A DNA stretch of 64,000 nucleotides. It comes from Sympetrum striolatum (lineage: Eukaryota; Arthropoda; Insecta; Odonata; Libellulidae). Below are positions 1-12,171 of this stretch, piece by piece. The notes below the pieces were generated by a model. That model was not told the origin of the DNA. It worked only from the letters and a program-made list of their open reading frames with translations, and searched no databases. The stretch covers positions 53,886,939 to 53,950,938 of the forward strand of contig OX388351.1 in the NCBI GenBank assembly GCA_947579665.1. The letters are read 5' to 3'. Position numbers and translations under genes: made by a program. The number at the start of each line of letters is the position of its first letter. The stretch's first letter is position 1.

Positions 1-2364
1 TTCCAAATAGATCTCCATGACGTCGATTCGAAGGAGGGCCCTTATCACTGAGAATTTGCTTTTAAATTAAGTCGATTCCAAATAAATACCTTCGCTAAGC
101 AATAGATTCATGGCTTAGTATGAGTATAGGTTATAAAGTGTACGATTTGAGATTATTTCGCTGAGACAGTTTCAATTGGAAATATATATTTTACTCTCAT
201 ATTTTCAACTTCACATTAGCATCAGGTAATACCCCGATTTATGTCTGGAATCAACCCTGGATTGTGCAGTTCCAATAGAATTAAAACGTTCAAAATATGT
301 TAAATGAATTATCACTGTCATTGTTACATTACTCCCCGTTCTTGCGGTTTTTCTCCTTCTGCGTTGTGTATTTTTTCCTAAGCTACACCTTAAGTTAGAA
401 AAAAACCTGTTGTATTTTCCTATGTGTACTTTTTCCAAGCAATCTGTTTCTTTAAATTTAATTTGACGAATGGTTAGATGTAAGAAGTGACTTAAAAGTC
501 TCGATGCCGTCCTAATAAAAGGCGTTTGTTATTATTCTTATTACTTCTGAGAACTTGCTTATATTTATTCATCGTCTATACGAAAGCATTTCACGATGAA
601 AGAATCTACTTATTCATTGAAATAGCTCTTTTTTGATATTTTATCTCGAATGATTAGAATGTAAATTGAGATCAGTAGAAAAATACTCTGTATTCCAAGG
701 GTACTTGGAATTTAAAAAGGAAGTGCGATTTTGTCAAGTGTTTCTTCGCCTCGTATTTCCTGATATTGATAAAAGCTTGGGGTTGCTATCATTTGGATTG
801 GAAGAACTTGTCTTTTCCTTTCGCTCCTTTCATATGGCTTCGGAACGGTCAACGTAAAATAGCCAATTTCTACAGAGCGCTGATTTCCTCTTCTTTCCTC
901 ATTTCGAGACCCTTTAATACCGCAAAATCCGATTTTGGACATTCTGTGTTTTGGACTTTCCAAAGATATGGGATACATTCATCACGTACTATTAAGGACT
1001 GAATTTCCTTGTCTATACGAGCTAAATTGGTCGGAGCTAATTACCTATCTAAAGTCTGTATGAAAATAAATCAAGCAGCGTTGGAAAACGCGTCGAATTT
1101 TGAACTGTATTAACAGCTGCAAGCGGCAATCCAATTGATTTTTCTAATTAATTTCTAGAATATGTCAAAATGTTAGCTTTCAAGAATTTTATCATTTATA
1201 AGAGAGATTGCCCTGCTGTTGGCTTAGGATTGTCATTTTATGAATATTTCTAAGATAAGTGATCGATGTTCTTTTTATACGTTTGAACTGCTATATGGAA
1301 AGGAAAACGTATGAGATGGGTTTTTTTCAAGTATGATGGACATATAGTTACTTTCCATAGGAAGTTATAGTTGTTAGGATAAACTTGAATGGATATTCTT
1401 TGCTATTTATGGAAGATAGTATGATTATAATGTGTGAAAAGAATATCTCCATTGCAACTATATGATGTAGGGTAAAATTCAGTACCTACCGAAGCAGCTA
1501 TTTGGGACTTCGAAATTCTCCAAGGATAAGGTTCAAATATCAATATTTCAACCTATTCTCATTTAGATTTACACTGGATTAAGTTTTGCAAAGTTATGCT
1601 TAAGTTTCAAGAGGAAGAGAATATTTATAATTTTATAAACAAAAAAATAATTTACGAAAGAAAGGTAGCATTTAATCTAGCAAATCGAAGAATCTTGAGT
1701 TATAACTATCACATTATGTAAAATTAAGAATACCTCAAAGTTTAGGAAATGGAAGTTGACCTGTAAGTTTCAAATTTCAACTTCTTTCAGAGAGATGTAT
1801 ATCAGCCTATTTATACGGCATTTAGAATACCAGAGATCCACTTTTAATTTAGGGAAATTTAAAAGTATACCTTTCATACATGACGTAATGAGAGGTTACA
1901 TTTTGCAAACTTAAGTTGAATATTTAATCAGTCGGAGGCAGTTGGGGCAGCGATCAATTTAGTATTATTTCACTCGCTATTTGTGAGCCGTATGCGACCC
2001 TTTAGCTATTATCGTCAAGCATTGAATTCTTTCCTGAAACAGACATAACATTTTCTATTTGAATGCTTTGTGACTTAAATTGTAAATAGCAAATTTCAGA
2101 TAATCTGTCTTAAATGGTTAAACGCTTCTTAGACTTTTATACTGTTGTGAATATAAATTGAACGGACGACTGCCAAATTTATTTTTTATAGAATGGCTGT
2201 TTCTTCTGCCGTATATTCACAAATTGAACTTATTAAAATTTACCTTTTGATAAAGAATACAAAAGTAGTTAAATTTTTCTTCCGCTTTTTCTGGGCTAGG
2301 GTAATTTGAAAGCTGCTGAGAAGTGAATGATAAAGATCTGGGATTCCCAGTCTTTTAGTAACTG
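1..2364. other. AT-rich intergenic or intronic sequence, no gene seen
   Basis: No convincing coding frame, RNA gene or intact mobile element is visible. Around 490-560 a short stretch (AAAAGTCTCGATGCCGTCC, then AATAAAAGG and a TTATTATT run) resembles the 3' ends of the LINE-like repeats found near 3.8, 26.0 and 57.4 kb, so it is probably a worn LINE tail. The rest is unremarkable. Confidence 0.5.
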
Positions 2365-2580
2365 TGTACCACTTGAAATTTTTAGAAACTTTGGCGTTTC
2401 AACAGTCCTATATTTTTTTAGAAAAATATATTTATTGTCGAAAAAGTACCCAATGGCTTGTTTTATTTTAATTAAATTACTGATAAAATTTCATATTTAA
2501 TTATTAATTCACTCGTATTTCGGTTTTTTAACCCGTTATAAAGACAACAATAAATATAAATAGGATGTTTTTAACTTGGT
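2365..2580 (+). mobile_element. hAT MITE fragment
   Basis: This stretch aligns by eye with the interior of the better-preserved hAT-type MITE at 62232-62601. Shared blocks include AACAGTCCTATATTTTTT, a GTCG-AAAAGT-CCAATGGCT block, a TTTAATTATTAAT block, and a GTATTTCGGTTTTTTAACCC-like block followed by AATAAATATA. The terminal repeats are missing or eroded here, so it is an older, partial copy in the same orientation. Assignment to hAT rests on the other copy. Confidence 0.6.
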
Positions 2581-3394
2581 TTTGAATTTTTCTCTCTGTA
2601 ATTTATTAGAATCATAACTAAATTTTCGATAATCGTTTTTAGAATTTTAATTGCAATCAGCGGAAGAGGACGTTTTTTATCACGGCTTTTCTGTAGATTA
2701 TTTTTCTCGGAAATCGTTAATGTTTCCTTTACCATTCTCGAAAATGTAAAACTTTAGAGATTCGAACTATTTTTACATTTATATGACTGCGAACGCATGC
2801 GTGCGAATATGCATTAATTAGTGGAAAACGGAGCGACATTTTTGCCGTTTTTCTGAATAGTTTTATTGAAGTTAGTTTTCCTCGTGGGTTTTCCTGATTC
2901 TTAACCCTCCAATCAAAAATCACGCATGCGGAAGCAAGTCGTGCCCCAAATAGAGATAAAAGGAATTTGCAGAAGCTTTCCGATTTCTACCTTTTGAAAA
3001 TATAACTCTAATTTTACCGCGATTTCAATTTTGGATCAAATTGGAAATCTCCGTTTTGCATTCTATATTTCTGAGCGATATTTGGATATTTTTTTTGAAA
3101 GTACTTATTGATCTATCAGAAAAAGAGCAAGCTGATTTCTCGGGTACATTATTCAATGATTGGAAAATTCATTCGATTATGTAAACGCGCGATCTTTTGT
3201 TGATTTTCGAGTCTTCCAAATTTTACGTGCGTCCGTCGTGAATTGAAATGTTTCTCATTTGATTGCGTATCGAATTTTCAGCATGCATCAAATCGTTATT
3301 TTTTGCGTACTGCATTCCATGACATTATGCTTAGAGAAAACGTCAATTCTGAAAAAATAGCGTCAAAATATGATGGAAATTAAATTTAACTGAG

Positions 3395-3485
3395 ATATAC
3401 GCGGCATGGTAGTTCAGTGGTTTGAATACCTTCCCGGAAAATAGGAGAACTAGTTTCCAGTCCCAGTTCTTGGTGTTATTTTTAA
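3395..3485 (+). repeat. tRNA-like SINE remnant
   Basis: An A-box-like segment (CATGGTAGTTCAGTGGTT) is followed about 35 nt later by a degenerate B-box (TTTCCAGTCCC), the layout of a tRNA-derived RNA polymerase III promoter. No cloverleaf can be drawn and no target duplication was found. Most likely an old SINE head. Confidence 0.4.
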
Positions 3486-3779
3486 TTTATTGTTCAACCT
3501 TGGGCTAAGGGGGAATTGAGCTTGGTATCATAAAAATATTAGGTCAATTCGGTATAGTCGCTTTTAGCAGTATCTGCAAATCAAAAACGAACATTTTGGT
3601 ATACAAATAAATGTATTTTTTTAGAGTGGTTGATTGAATTAGCGGAATATTCCTTTCCGGAAGAATTACTAGTTATTGTTCCTGCTACAATATGTTGAGG
3701 AATGCAGTAGCTCTCATTTGATATTTGATACTGGGTGCAGAAAAATGTATTTCTCATCTACTTTATTTCATTATTTCAT

Positions 3780-3850
3780 TATTTTTATTGACGACTTTAT
3801 TGGGCAAAATTGAGACTAAAAAGTCCCATCTTCCATTTACCCTTAAATAT
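3780..3850 (-). repeat. LINE 3' tail fragment
   Basis: Read on the minus strand this contains the block GACTTTTTAGTCTCAATTTT then CCCAATAAAGTCG and an AT-rich tail. The same arrangement occurs at about 26.0 kb (minus) and 57.35-57.40 kb (plus), where it ends in ATT-type simple repeats. That is typical of a non-LTR retrotransposon 3' end. The clade cannot be assigned from the tail alone. Confidence 0.45.
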
Positions 3851-3904
3851 TACATAGATATAAACATTAAGTTATAAAAAATATAAAAACTAGTAAATCA
3901 CTAA

Positions 3905-3997
3905 CAATATACAGATATATCCAGAAATATCACTAAACAATATACAGATATATCCAGAAATTTCACTAAACAATATACAGATATATCCAGAAAGTTA
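3905..3997. repeat. 33-bp minisatellite, about 2.8 copies
   Basis: The unit begins CAATATACAGATATATCCAG and repeats exactly every 33 bp, starting at 3905, 3938 and 3971. The copies differ at only a few positions, and the last is truncated where it runs into TTACACAATATG. Confidence 0.9.
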
Positions 3998-4079
3998 CAC
4001 AATATGTAAAAAAATTATTAACATGTAAATCATTAAATCGTTAACAAAAGATTTTGTCATTGTCTTTATACTGTTGCTT

Positions 4080-4265
4080 ACTGCTGATGAATAATGCTAA
4101 TGATTAAAGCTTTGCTTATGGAATGCTAAGGAAATTGTTACTCGTAGAGTCGTTAAACTTCATGTATTTGGACATGTTCCACTCAAAGTATTTTGGTTTG
4201 AAAGTAATTTTGTGAAAAGTAAGGACAAACTATCTCACTCTTCATCTTGCCTAGTTTTTGATTTA
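4080..4265. repeat. Diverged dispersed repeat, partner near 47.1-47.3 kb
   Basis: Blocks in order (ATTAAAGCT, TTACTCGT, GTATTTTGGTTTG, GAAAGTAATT, CTCACTCTTCATCTTGCC) are matched with substitutions at 47100-47270. The shared order suggests one repeat family. No ends or coding capacity are visible. Confidence 0.35.
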
Positions 4266-5704
4266 GATTTATACCCCTCGAGTCGCCAGTGACGTATGGC
4301 AGGGGGGTTAGTAATACCAACATACTTACCTAATTTATCCTATTGGCTTCTCTAATTACCCCTGGAAAGAACGACCAGAAGCAATTATCTCTTTTTGCGA
4401 TAATTTTCTGGTAACATGTTATTGGTGCTTCCCGAAGATCGCGTTCGTTCTTTGGGCTAGTAAGCCACATTACCTTCTACTAGAATTTTTTGGTTACTGA
4501 TATTAGATTGGTTAGGGTTACAACCAGCTTTTTGGCTGTATACTTTACAGAATAGCAATTTTGGAAAGAAATTGGGGGTTTGAATCGGTGAATCGACGGA
4601 AGAATCTCGAGTTCGGACCGTGAATTCGTGTTTCCACTTAACCAAAGCGAAAACCGAGTAAATTGGCAGATCGATTCATTGATTAGAACGGTACCGCATA
4701 GCTTCATTCCCCGCTCAAGTGAAAGCAATATTGAGCACATTATAGGAAGAGGCGTGGCATCGCAGCCCATATTTCTAACCAAGCAGGTGCTTTGCTTAGA
4801 TCAAGGCGCTTAATCGGGGAGAACATTGCGCTTATCAGTTGCTTGCACATACTTCAGGCTTATCCCAAGTCCCCTTGTCAATCCTGGGTACATGAATGCA
4901 TGCACCCAAAGGGTTCAATAAAATGCGATTGCAATCTTAGAGCCGCAACTTGGGCGTGCTTCTGTGAGTCTCTTCCGCTGTTTGCGAGGTTCGATTCATG
5001 GCGCGTGTCAACTTTAAACACTGGAGAGATTGCGAGGAATTTCTCCCTTCATCTGATAAGATGGTCGATGTAACGCTCGCATTTTGAGAAGAGAAATTCG
5101 TTGGAAGTACTTGAAACACATCTAGGAGGACTTCCGTTTATAGATTATTTTATCGGTGGAGGAGGATGCAGGAAAGTTGGGCAAGACACTATAAGGTGAA
5201 TTTAATGAGTGAAAAGTGCGGAAGTACTTGTTGGAGTAATATAGACTATATGCTCTATTAAAAACATGAATATATATTATTATACCCACGTTACGGAAAG
5301 CTATAACTCAAGGAAGGGAAAGAAGTGAGAATCTAGATAAATTATAAATAACAGCGTAAATATAATTTTGTTATTTTAATATTATATATTTTTTATATTA
5401 ATTTTATTTATTTTGTTAATAATTTTAGATAGAAGACTGAACCATCCATTATAATATAGTAAAAGCTATTTTATGTGATTTCGGAAATGATTTGCTATAT
5501 TTCAGTAACTGCACTCAATAAAAAAAAACAAGGGAGTTTGGGAGAAAAATTAAAGTAATATTAATAAATAAATTTAAAAAATAAAATTTGTGGTAAAAGT
5601 AAAAATCACTCTTAGATTCTTTCCATTAAGGATTACTACAACACCTCGCCCGATTCTATGAAGTTTGTAAGGCAATAAGGTTTACTTAGGGAAAGACAGG
5701 AAAG
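4266..5704. other. No recognised gene; GC-richer patch at 4560-5120
   Basis: Several frames of 60-100 codons overlap on both strands between 4457 and 5119, but none has a recognisable motif and they shadow one another. The patch is less AT-rich than its surroundings and could be a non-coding conserved element or an unrecognised exon. 5200-5640 is very AT-rich and featureless. Confidence 0.35.
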
Positions 5705-6300
5705 TTAACGAAGAGGGTGGATGGGAAAAGGCTAGAGCTTGCGGATAAATAATCTTACTTGGATAGTGTTCTTTCTTATCATGAAAGATTCAAAGATGAA
5801 ATTCATAAAATAATATTTACCTTTGCCAAGGAAGCCTTCAAAAGCCAAGGGAATTGATGAGGTCTCGATTAATGAATCAGGAAAATATTTGTAAAATAAT
5901 TGGAGTGGAGCGTTTGCTGCGTGGATGTGAAACGTGGAACCTTTAAAAAGGAGGAAGTCACACGCCTTGAGGCTTTCGAGATTTTGGTTTGGCGTAGAAT
6001 AAAAAAAATAAGTTGAGTGGAAAGGAAGGCAAAAATGGAGGTGCTGGGAATGGTTGGGGAGGAGAGGGCTTTAATTGAAGTAATTAAGAATCGACAGAGC
6101 AAATGGTTGGTTTAAATATTGAGAGCAGAGAGGAGGCTGCTAAAGAAACTAATTGAGTGCAGAATGAAAGGAAAAAAATAGAGGGGAATAGAAAGACATA
6201 AGATGCAAGAAGACATAAAAGGTGGGATAAGCTACGATGAAGAAGGCGTTCAACAGGGATATTTAATGCACATGAAATTACCAGAAGGTAGATCGCCTAA
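5705..6300 (+). pseudogene. LINE reverse-transcriptase C-terminal region, broken
   Basis: Read across frames, the plus strand encodes fragments in the order expected downstream of the RT catalytic core of many non-LTR retrotransposons: about 5720-5790 'ELADK' then 'YLG', about 5825-5890 'AKEAFKSQ', about 5925-5935 'CETW', about 5946-5999 'KKEEVTRLEAFEILVWRR', about 6010-6090 'ERKAKMEVL' and 'ALIEVIKNRQSKWL', then 'ILRAERRLLKKLIECRMKG' and 'DIKGGISYDE'. The last parts match the widespread 'WLGH-LR ... EG-M-GK ... R-R' tail motif. Stops and frameshifts interrupt it throughout, so it is inactive. The order of motifs and the repeated occurrence of related fragments elsewhere in the window make the LINE assignment firm; the clade is not determined. 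The 5' part, including the catalytic core, is absent. Confidence 0.8.
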
Positions 6301-7335
6301 GTATGTAGAGTTGCAGTGAAGATCTTAGTTAAACTCTACCGTAACTATACATATTAATTCAGCCTCTAAGATTATTGTTACCTCAGGATGAGTTAATGAA
6401 AAAATTCTCTTGAATTCTCCTACTCCTTTGTAAGTTTATAAATCCTAGCAGCGTGGATTTAAGTTTCATAGTGAAATTTAAGAAAGTTGCTCTTCAAGCT
6501 CCTTATCAATTACCTACAATTGAACTTCTTTCCGAAAAAAAGAATGTACAAATATACACGGATAACTAGGTAGCTAGGTGAAATATGACTCGAATATCCC
6601 GGTTCCAACTCAAGCAATTTGGAGGCACTACTTCCGATTTATGCACCCGTTGCTAGGCGCAGTTCGAGAGAGATGTAGGTCCCGGCGTGATGGAGATGCA
6701 GTGTTTGGTAACACATCATTTTTTTCATCTTGTTCCTCGTACGAAATTACGATCTCTCGCGCACGGCTTTTTTACGGGCTCTTTTGGCCTGCGAGAGGCC
6801 GTCGTTTTTTAGCTCTCGGGCAGCGAAGTTTTTACCGCGGGCAAGAGTCAATGCGCGCCACAATCGCATTTTAAAGCAAATGCGCGTCATATTTCACGGA
6901 AAGTGTAGCGACGTTTATGAGCTCCAGTGGTTGTGCGGCTCGCTGGTAGTGCGTGCTGCGAGTCAGTGGCCGTTTTGAGGTGAAAATCGGAAAGTTTTGT
7001 CCTCTGGTGATGTGCGAGTCACCGATGAATGTCGGTCAGACGAAATCATCGATTGCGATCCTCATCAATTCATAAAAAGAGGGCGTGAAAAATTCAGATG
7101 CATTATTGCGGGGAACTTTCTGTTGATGACTTCCATGCGCTTTTGTCTCCCTGACCTCTCATTTGATGTTTTGTATTTCCTGACACATTAACCCGATTAC
7201 GGCACCTCTAACTATGACAACCGTTTATGTTTAAGAAATATTGATTCAAGACTTAGAGATTCTATTAGCTTATTTGTAGGATTTTATTCATTTACCTTAT
7301 TCCTACATGTTTTAGAAAAATGCATTTCTAGTGCG
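6301..7335. other. No recognised gene; CpG-richer patch at 6580-7100
   Basis: Overlapping short frames (64-98 codons) exist in three registers, none with a recognisable domain. The patch has several CGCG and GCGC clusters (for example TCTCGCGCACGG, TACCGCGGGC) unlike the AT-rich flanks. It could be a regulatory island or a short unrecognised exon. Confidence 0.3.
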
Positions 7336-7470
7336 CAAGGTTTGTAAAACTGAGGATCCAGGTTCAAGTCCCGGCTAACCGGATTTTTCCGGGCAAGAGC
7401 ATGGGTTTTTGTGTTCTTTGTGTGTGATTGTTATACTTTACTATTATTATTATTAAAGGGATGAAAGGTG
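7336..7470 (+). repeat. tRNA-derived SINE fragment
   Basis: A B-box (GGTTCAAGTCC) sits in TCCAGGTTCAAGTCCCGGCT, followed by CCGGATTTTTCCGGGCAAG and GGGTTTTTGTGTTC. The same order (B-box, CGGCT, GGA-TTTTTC, GGTTGTGTGCG) occurs on the minus strand of the SINE near 46.9 kb, so the two are likely one family. The segment ends in a TTATTATT simple repeat. Confidence 0.55.
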
Positions 7471-7539
7471 ATTGTGTTGGTTAAGGCGTGTACGTTAGAG
7501 AATTTTTGAGGAGGAAATGGCATGAAATAAATTTTATAG

Positions 7540-7695
7540 GGCCGGGACCCACTTTGCAATCGGTTGCTCTATTCATTAAGCTAGAGCAGGCCCAAACGTT
7601 TAACATGTCATTCGAGAGACTTTGTAGACCTGGGCGTGTGGGATTGGGCAATAGGGAGATCTGGGTTCGAATCCCTGTCCGCCTTCCAAGCTGAA
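7540..7695 (+). repeat. tRNA-like SINE fragment
   Basis: A perfect B-box, GGGTTCGAATCCC, lies at about 7663-7675 within GATCTGGGTTCGAATCCCTG. The region upstream shows no good cloverleaf. Likely a SINE remnant from another subfamily than the 7.35-kb copy. Confidence 0.4.
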
Positions 7696-8540
7696 TACTA
7701 TGTAAATCACTTTTCCCTGACATTTTTTTAGCCATGACCAACCTAAACCATTTTAAAATTCTAATACCCACTGTATAACATTCACATAAGATTTAATATA
7801 TAATTTAATTAAAGTATTCAATGAATAAGGCATATACGATACATGTTTTGGGATGCAAGGTTTTCGGGATAAATCATTATGAGATTGCAAGAAAAAGTAT
7901 ATTTTAGAGACGTGTAGGGAAATTTCCATAGCCCCCGTTAGCTATCAAATTACCCCACTGCTGGCCGTGGGACCAAAGTTGCGAAGAAACAAATGATAGT
8001 TTTCAATTGACAGTTAATTCTCTGAATTAATAATCAATTGTTTTAATTAAATAAATGATCAAGATTGGTTGAATTTCGTTCACGATTTAATCTGACTTAA
8101 ATTTAAGGATAATTTCAATTTAATTTAATGGAATTTCCCCAAAGACTCCTAGATAACTCTTATGATAAAAAAACTGTCATCCTAAACCTAATTGTAAACT
8201 CTTCCTACCTTATTTTCTTTAATTTTATTTTCCTAAATTTAATAATTTAATTACGGAATATTTAAATGATGTCGTAGATTTTTTTAATAATATTGCGTGA
8301 AAGCTCTATCATGTTGAATATAACGAGTAAATTCTTATATTTTTTTATAATATTTTGTGATTAATTATAGCACATATGGCTTACATTTTTTGTATTATCA
8401 ATATTTTGGTATATTAATTTCATTTTCGCTGAATTCGACGAAGAGTCTGTAATCCCTAAACAGGTGACTGCCACCTTATGGGTACCTATATTTCTAATAA
8501 TTTTCAAATTTTATCTATAGAGGGCAGAGGAATAAAAAAT
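7696..8540. other. AT-rich, nothing recognised
   Basis: Strongly AT-rich; no coding frame, RNA gene or repeat end visible. Confidence 0.5.
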
Positions 8541-9240
8541 ATTATTATCCGTGACGAATTTCTCCCTTTTAAACAATCCTCCCTCGACGTTAGCCGTAGC
8601 TTAGAAGGTAAACAACCTTTCCGTGACCGAGAAAGGGTTAACACAAAGAATCGCCACTTCAGGGGGCACAAGATTGGCGATTCGATTGACGACCGTGCCC
8701 GGCACGCTAAACGCCCCCTTCCCAGGGCTGGCACGCACGGAGGGGCGGCCGTAAACGCACGCACTTAAAATTTCTTCTCTGGCGAAGTGTGAGGGCGAGA
8801 TAAGGGGAAAATTGAGGAAACAAAAGGATCGTCTCTTTTCCTTAAGCGAAATGCGCCAAAGCGATAAGGCCGAAAGGAGGGGCCTTTAATTGCGTATTCT
8901 CCCCACAGAGGCGCTCTCGGAAGCCGGACCCAAAATCCTGCGCCGTAAATATTAGATTCCGTGTCCTCATAGAGGGGAGTCAACACGTTTGCTCAAGAAG
9001 AGGGACGCAATCTTCGGGCAGAGGAAAAATGGATGTCTCCTCTAGGCTTCCGGAAAAAAATTCCGTCCCCCCGTGACATTTCCGAGGTCAGAGTGGGGAA
9101 CTTCATCGGGAAGCGGTCGGAGTTATTTCTCCGGTAAACTGACGTCAAAGTGCGACCCGATGCGATTCTCCCGGATTTTAGGTTTCGGAAAGGTCAGGCC
9201 TTCCAATGCTTTACGGGTGATCTTTTGGAATACAATGATT
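8541..9240. other. CpG-rich island without a recognised gene
   Basis: Sequence complexity and CpG content jump relative to both flanks (for example CGACCGTGCCCGGCACGC, AGGGGCGGCCGTAAACGCAC). Frames of 86-99 codons on both strands overlap each other and have no recognisable domain. The island may be a promoter, enhancer or non-coding exon. Confidence 0.35.
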
Positions 9241-9915
9241 TTGTGCCTTACGACAGGCATGGCTAGCAGGCCGTTTGTGAGGGCTTATGGTAGTCTTCCA
9301 TACTATGGATTGATTTCCAGTAGACAGGATGGATTCTTATTAGTATATTTAATCAGTTTACTTAATAATTAATGCCAAGGCGTTATGAGGTGAAACTTAC
9401 ACATGACAGTCATATTGCGTTTTCTTTCAACTGGTCAACTATTAGTATACTTAGTGCACTATGCTATTTTTACTTTCTCCATATACGAAGTATAGAGAAA
9501 GTATTGTTTTCATGAAAAATTCGACTTCGAGATTTCAACGGAAATACATGTTTTGGGGTCCCTAGAACACGTTTTGACCATTTTCGGAATGATGTCTGTG
9601 TGTATGCGTGCGTGTGTGTGTGTATGTATGTGTGTCTGTGCTTGTGGGCGCTCTAACGTGAAAACTATTAGTCGTATCAATACCAAACTTCATATATAGT
9701 ACTGTGGTGTGTGCTGTCAGAGTTGATTAGTTTTTGGAGAAATCGGTTTACCGGAAGTCGAGCTTCATTCATCAAAGGTCATTTCCGGTTTTCAAAATAT
9801 CTCCATAAATATGATATATACGTATATCGTATTACTTATAAAAGTTTTAGAAAATGAAATTTACTATAACTTTTGTATTTAACATATTTTTGTATCACCG
9901 GTTGATTAGGAGTTA

Positions 9916-11656
9916 CAGTAGAACCCCGGTAATCCGGACGAATTCAGGCACATAGGCGTCCGGATTAGCGGGGTTTCCGGATTAGCGAGGTTTTAAAAAA
10001 ATAACGTAAAAAACATTTTTTCTCAAACATTATATTGCATAGATAATGCATGTATATATTACATAAGGTATTACAACATATAAATTGAATGAATATTATC
10101 TGCGAGCAAATAAGTCAGTTATTTTCTTTTGCGCGACCGTTCTTATTTTTAAATCAAGTGCGCTTCTTCAGTATGCACATTTTCTAAAACTTCCGAACCA
10201 ATAAAATTTGGGAGTAAATTTTTCCACGACTTGCTGATCAATAATTTAGACACAGATGCCCAACAGTTAGCTAGATTGAACACGACATCTTTTAAATTTA
10301 CTTATTTCAGTGCATTTTCAAAATTTTCATTGTGCACAGGATCAATCATTAAGAATATTTGTAAGAAGCAACTTATGATATCCTAACTTAATGCTTTGAA
10401 TAACATTCTGATCCATGGGTTGGATCAGCGCAGTCGTGTCAGGTGGTGAAAAAATTGCGGAAATTTCACTGTCATCGGTGCACAATTCTTCTGCAGAAGG
10501 ATGGCCAGGATAATTATCAAGCAACAATAAAGCACGTTGTGGTAAATTGACGGATTTCATGTTGTCGAACTGCTGGAGCGAATTCTGTTTTAAACCAATC
10601 CAAAAGTAATTCTCGTGTGATCCAAGCGTATTTTTTTGCCCTCGATAGCACACAGGTAGCGTGACTGACTTGAATGCACGGGTTTTTTAACTGTTCCGAC
10701 AAGCAAAGGAAGCTTATGTTTGCCAGTCACATTTGCACACGGCATAAGTGTAATCCTCGCTTTAATTACTTTTATTCCTGGTGCCACTTTTTCATTACGA
10801 TCGGCTAAAGTTTTGTCAGATAACATTCGCCAGAACAACCCTGATTCGTCGGTATTGTAAATCTGTTCAGAACTCAGATTTTTCTCATTGATTTCACGCA
10901 GTAACTCGGTTCTAAATGGCTCTACTGCACTTTCATTGCTATATTATATATTATAGATAGTTTTTCCTCGGTCACTTTAAGACGCCTGATCCCATGACGA
11001 TATTTAAATCTGTCCAGCCACCCTTTGCTGGCAACAAAATCCTCATCACTTTCAGTCATTTGTCTGTGAAAAAATCGAGCTTTTTCACAAATCATTTCGC
11101 CACTTAGTGGTACGTGAAGCCGCCTTTGTTGAATAAACCATAAGTAAACTGCATTTCCTAGCGCAACGTTATCTGCAATTTTCATAGTTTAACGCATCTT
11201 TGAACCACTTTCTGTAGTGCTCACAAACTTCATTATGCTGTCCTTATTTTCTTGATGTCACCAACTGTTGATACTCTATGACTTTTGTTTTGAGAAGTGA
11301 TACTTAGTGGTACAGTGTACTAGTGTACCCTGCTGCAACTGAAAATGTATTGTCTTTCTCTAAATTGTTTAGTCTCGCAATTATTAAGCATTTCTCTAAT
11401 GGAAAAATGCTGTCTCAGAAAAGTATCACAACTTAGATGTGTTATCACAATAAACGAAATACTTCGCTCTCCATCACACCATTGCAGCCAATGGAGAAAT
11501 TTTTGAAATAGTCTGTCCATCTCTTGTTTCTTGTTACTAATATGCGTGTTTATATGTTCACAAGAAGAAGTTGCAGGTTTGCATAACTCCCAATGGACCG
11601 TCCGGATTACCGAGGGTTCCGGATTAGCTAGTGTCCGGATTACCGGGGTTCTACTG
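9916..11656 (-). mobile_element. Tigger/pogo-type DNA transposon
   Basis: The termini are near-perfect inverted repeats of about 24 bp. The left end begins CAGTAGAACCCCGGTAATCC and the right end closes GGATTACCGGGGTTCTACTG. A TA dinucleotide flanks each end (9914-9915 and 11657-11658), the duplication expected for the Tc1/mariner-pogo superfamily. Extra subterminal copies of TCCGGATTAGC lie inside both ends. The element encodes a broken transposase on the minus strand. It is inserted in one tandem module of the ACTTTCTCC repeat and is therefore younger than that repeat. Confidence 0.92.
10149..11274 (-). pseudogene. Tigger/pogo transposase, frameshifted
   Basis: The minus strand encodes, in order, a linker with 'TVGDIKK' (about 11265-11240), a CENP-B/Tc5-type DNA-binding helix-turn-helix region with 'WFIQQRR' and 'GWLDRFKYRHGIR' (11185-10922), and a DDE integrase-like core. 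The three expected acidic residues are visible: 'TDES' near 10833, 'LLLLDNYPGHP' near 10520, and 'QPMDQ' near 10415. A C-terminal segment, with 'NCWASVSK', 'SWKNLLPNF' and a terminal stop at 10149-10151, matches the usual end of Tigger proteins. The parts lie in at least three frames, so two or more frameshifts break it, and the N-terminal psq-like helix is not recognisable. It is inactive but could in principle have powered related miniature elements. Confidence 0.9.
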
Positions 11657-12171
11657 TATTCGTGAAAAACCGATAAACCGGAAGTAGCTGATATGTACTT
11701 TGTGGGCGCTCTAACATAAAAACCATTCATTGTATCAACACCAAATTTCATATATAGTACTTTGGTTAGTTTTTTTAGAGTTGTTTAGTTTTTGGAGTAA
11801 ATCGGTCCACCGGAAGTCGAGCTTCATTCTTCAAAGCTCATTTCCGGTTTTCAAAATATCTCCATAAATATGATATTTAGGTATATACTATTTTTTGTAA
11901 AAGTTTTAGAAAATATAATCTACTGTAACTTTTGTTTGAAACATATTTTTGTATCACTGATTGTGTAGGAGTTATTCATGAAATACTGATAAACCGGAAG
12001 TTGCTGATTATGTACTTTGTGGGCGCTCTGGGCTCTAATAATATATATATATATATCAATTACTCATCTTCCAAGTTTAGATGGAATATAGAGTTCGAAA
12101 TTACTGCCGTAGATAAATATTTACATCTTATATATATGGAGAAAGTCATGTGCTGGCCACATCAGATTTTT

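Larger units (their letters stand above)
9466..12171 (-). mobile_element. ACTTTCTCC-family modular repeat, split by Tigger
   Basis: The left boundary ATTTTTACTTTCTCCATATA and right boundary GCCACATCAGATTTTT are the reverse complements of the ends of three other copies in the window (22116-22987, 53477-54161, 61080-61813). Inside are a (GT)n core at 9597-9640 and about 316-bp tandem modules marked by TGTGGGCGCTCT at about 9644, 11701 and 12018 (spacing measured after removing the Tigger insertion). Each module carries ACCGGAAGT/ACTTCCGGT pairs. Without the 1743-bp Tigger plus TA, the copy is about 963 bp. No coding sequence. Class unresolved: it lacks the TC/CTRR ends of Helitrons and a clean target duplication. 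Confidence 0.75.

Noticed and set aside
3905..3997. CRISPR-like direct repeats
   Set aside because: Units are contiguous without unique spacers and the context is eukaryotic; it is a minisatellite.
11320..11751. 143-codon minus frame
   Set aside because: It spans the right terminal repeat of the Tigger and continues into the host repeat, so it is not a gene.
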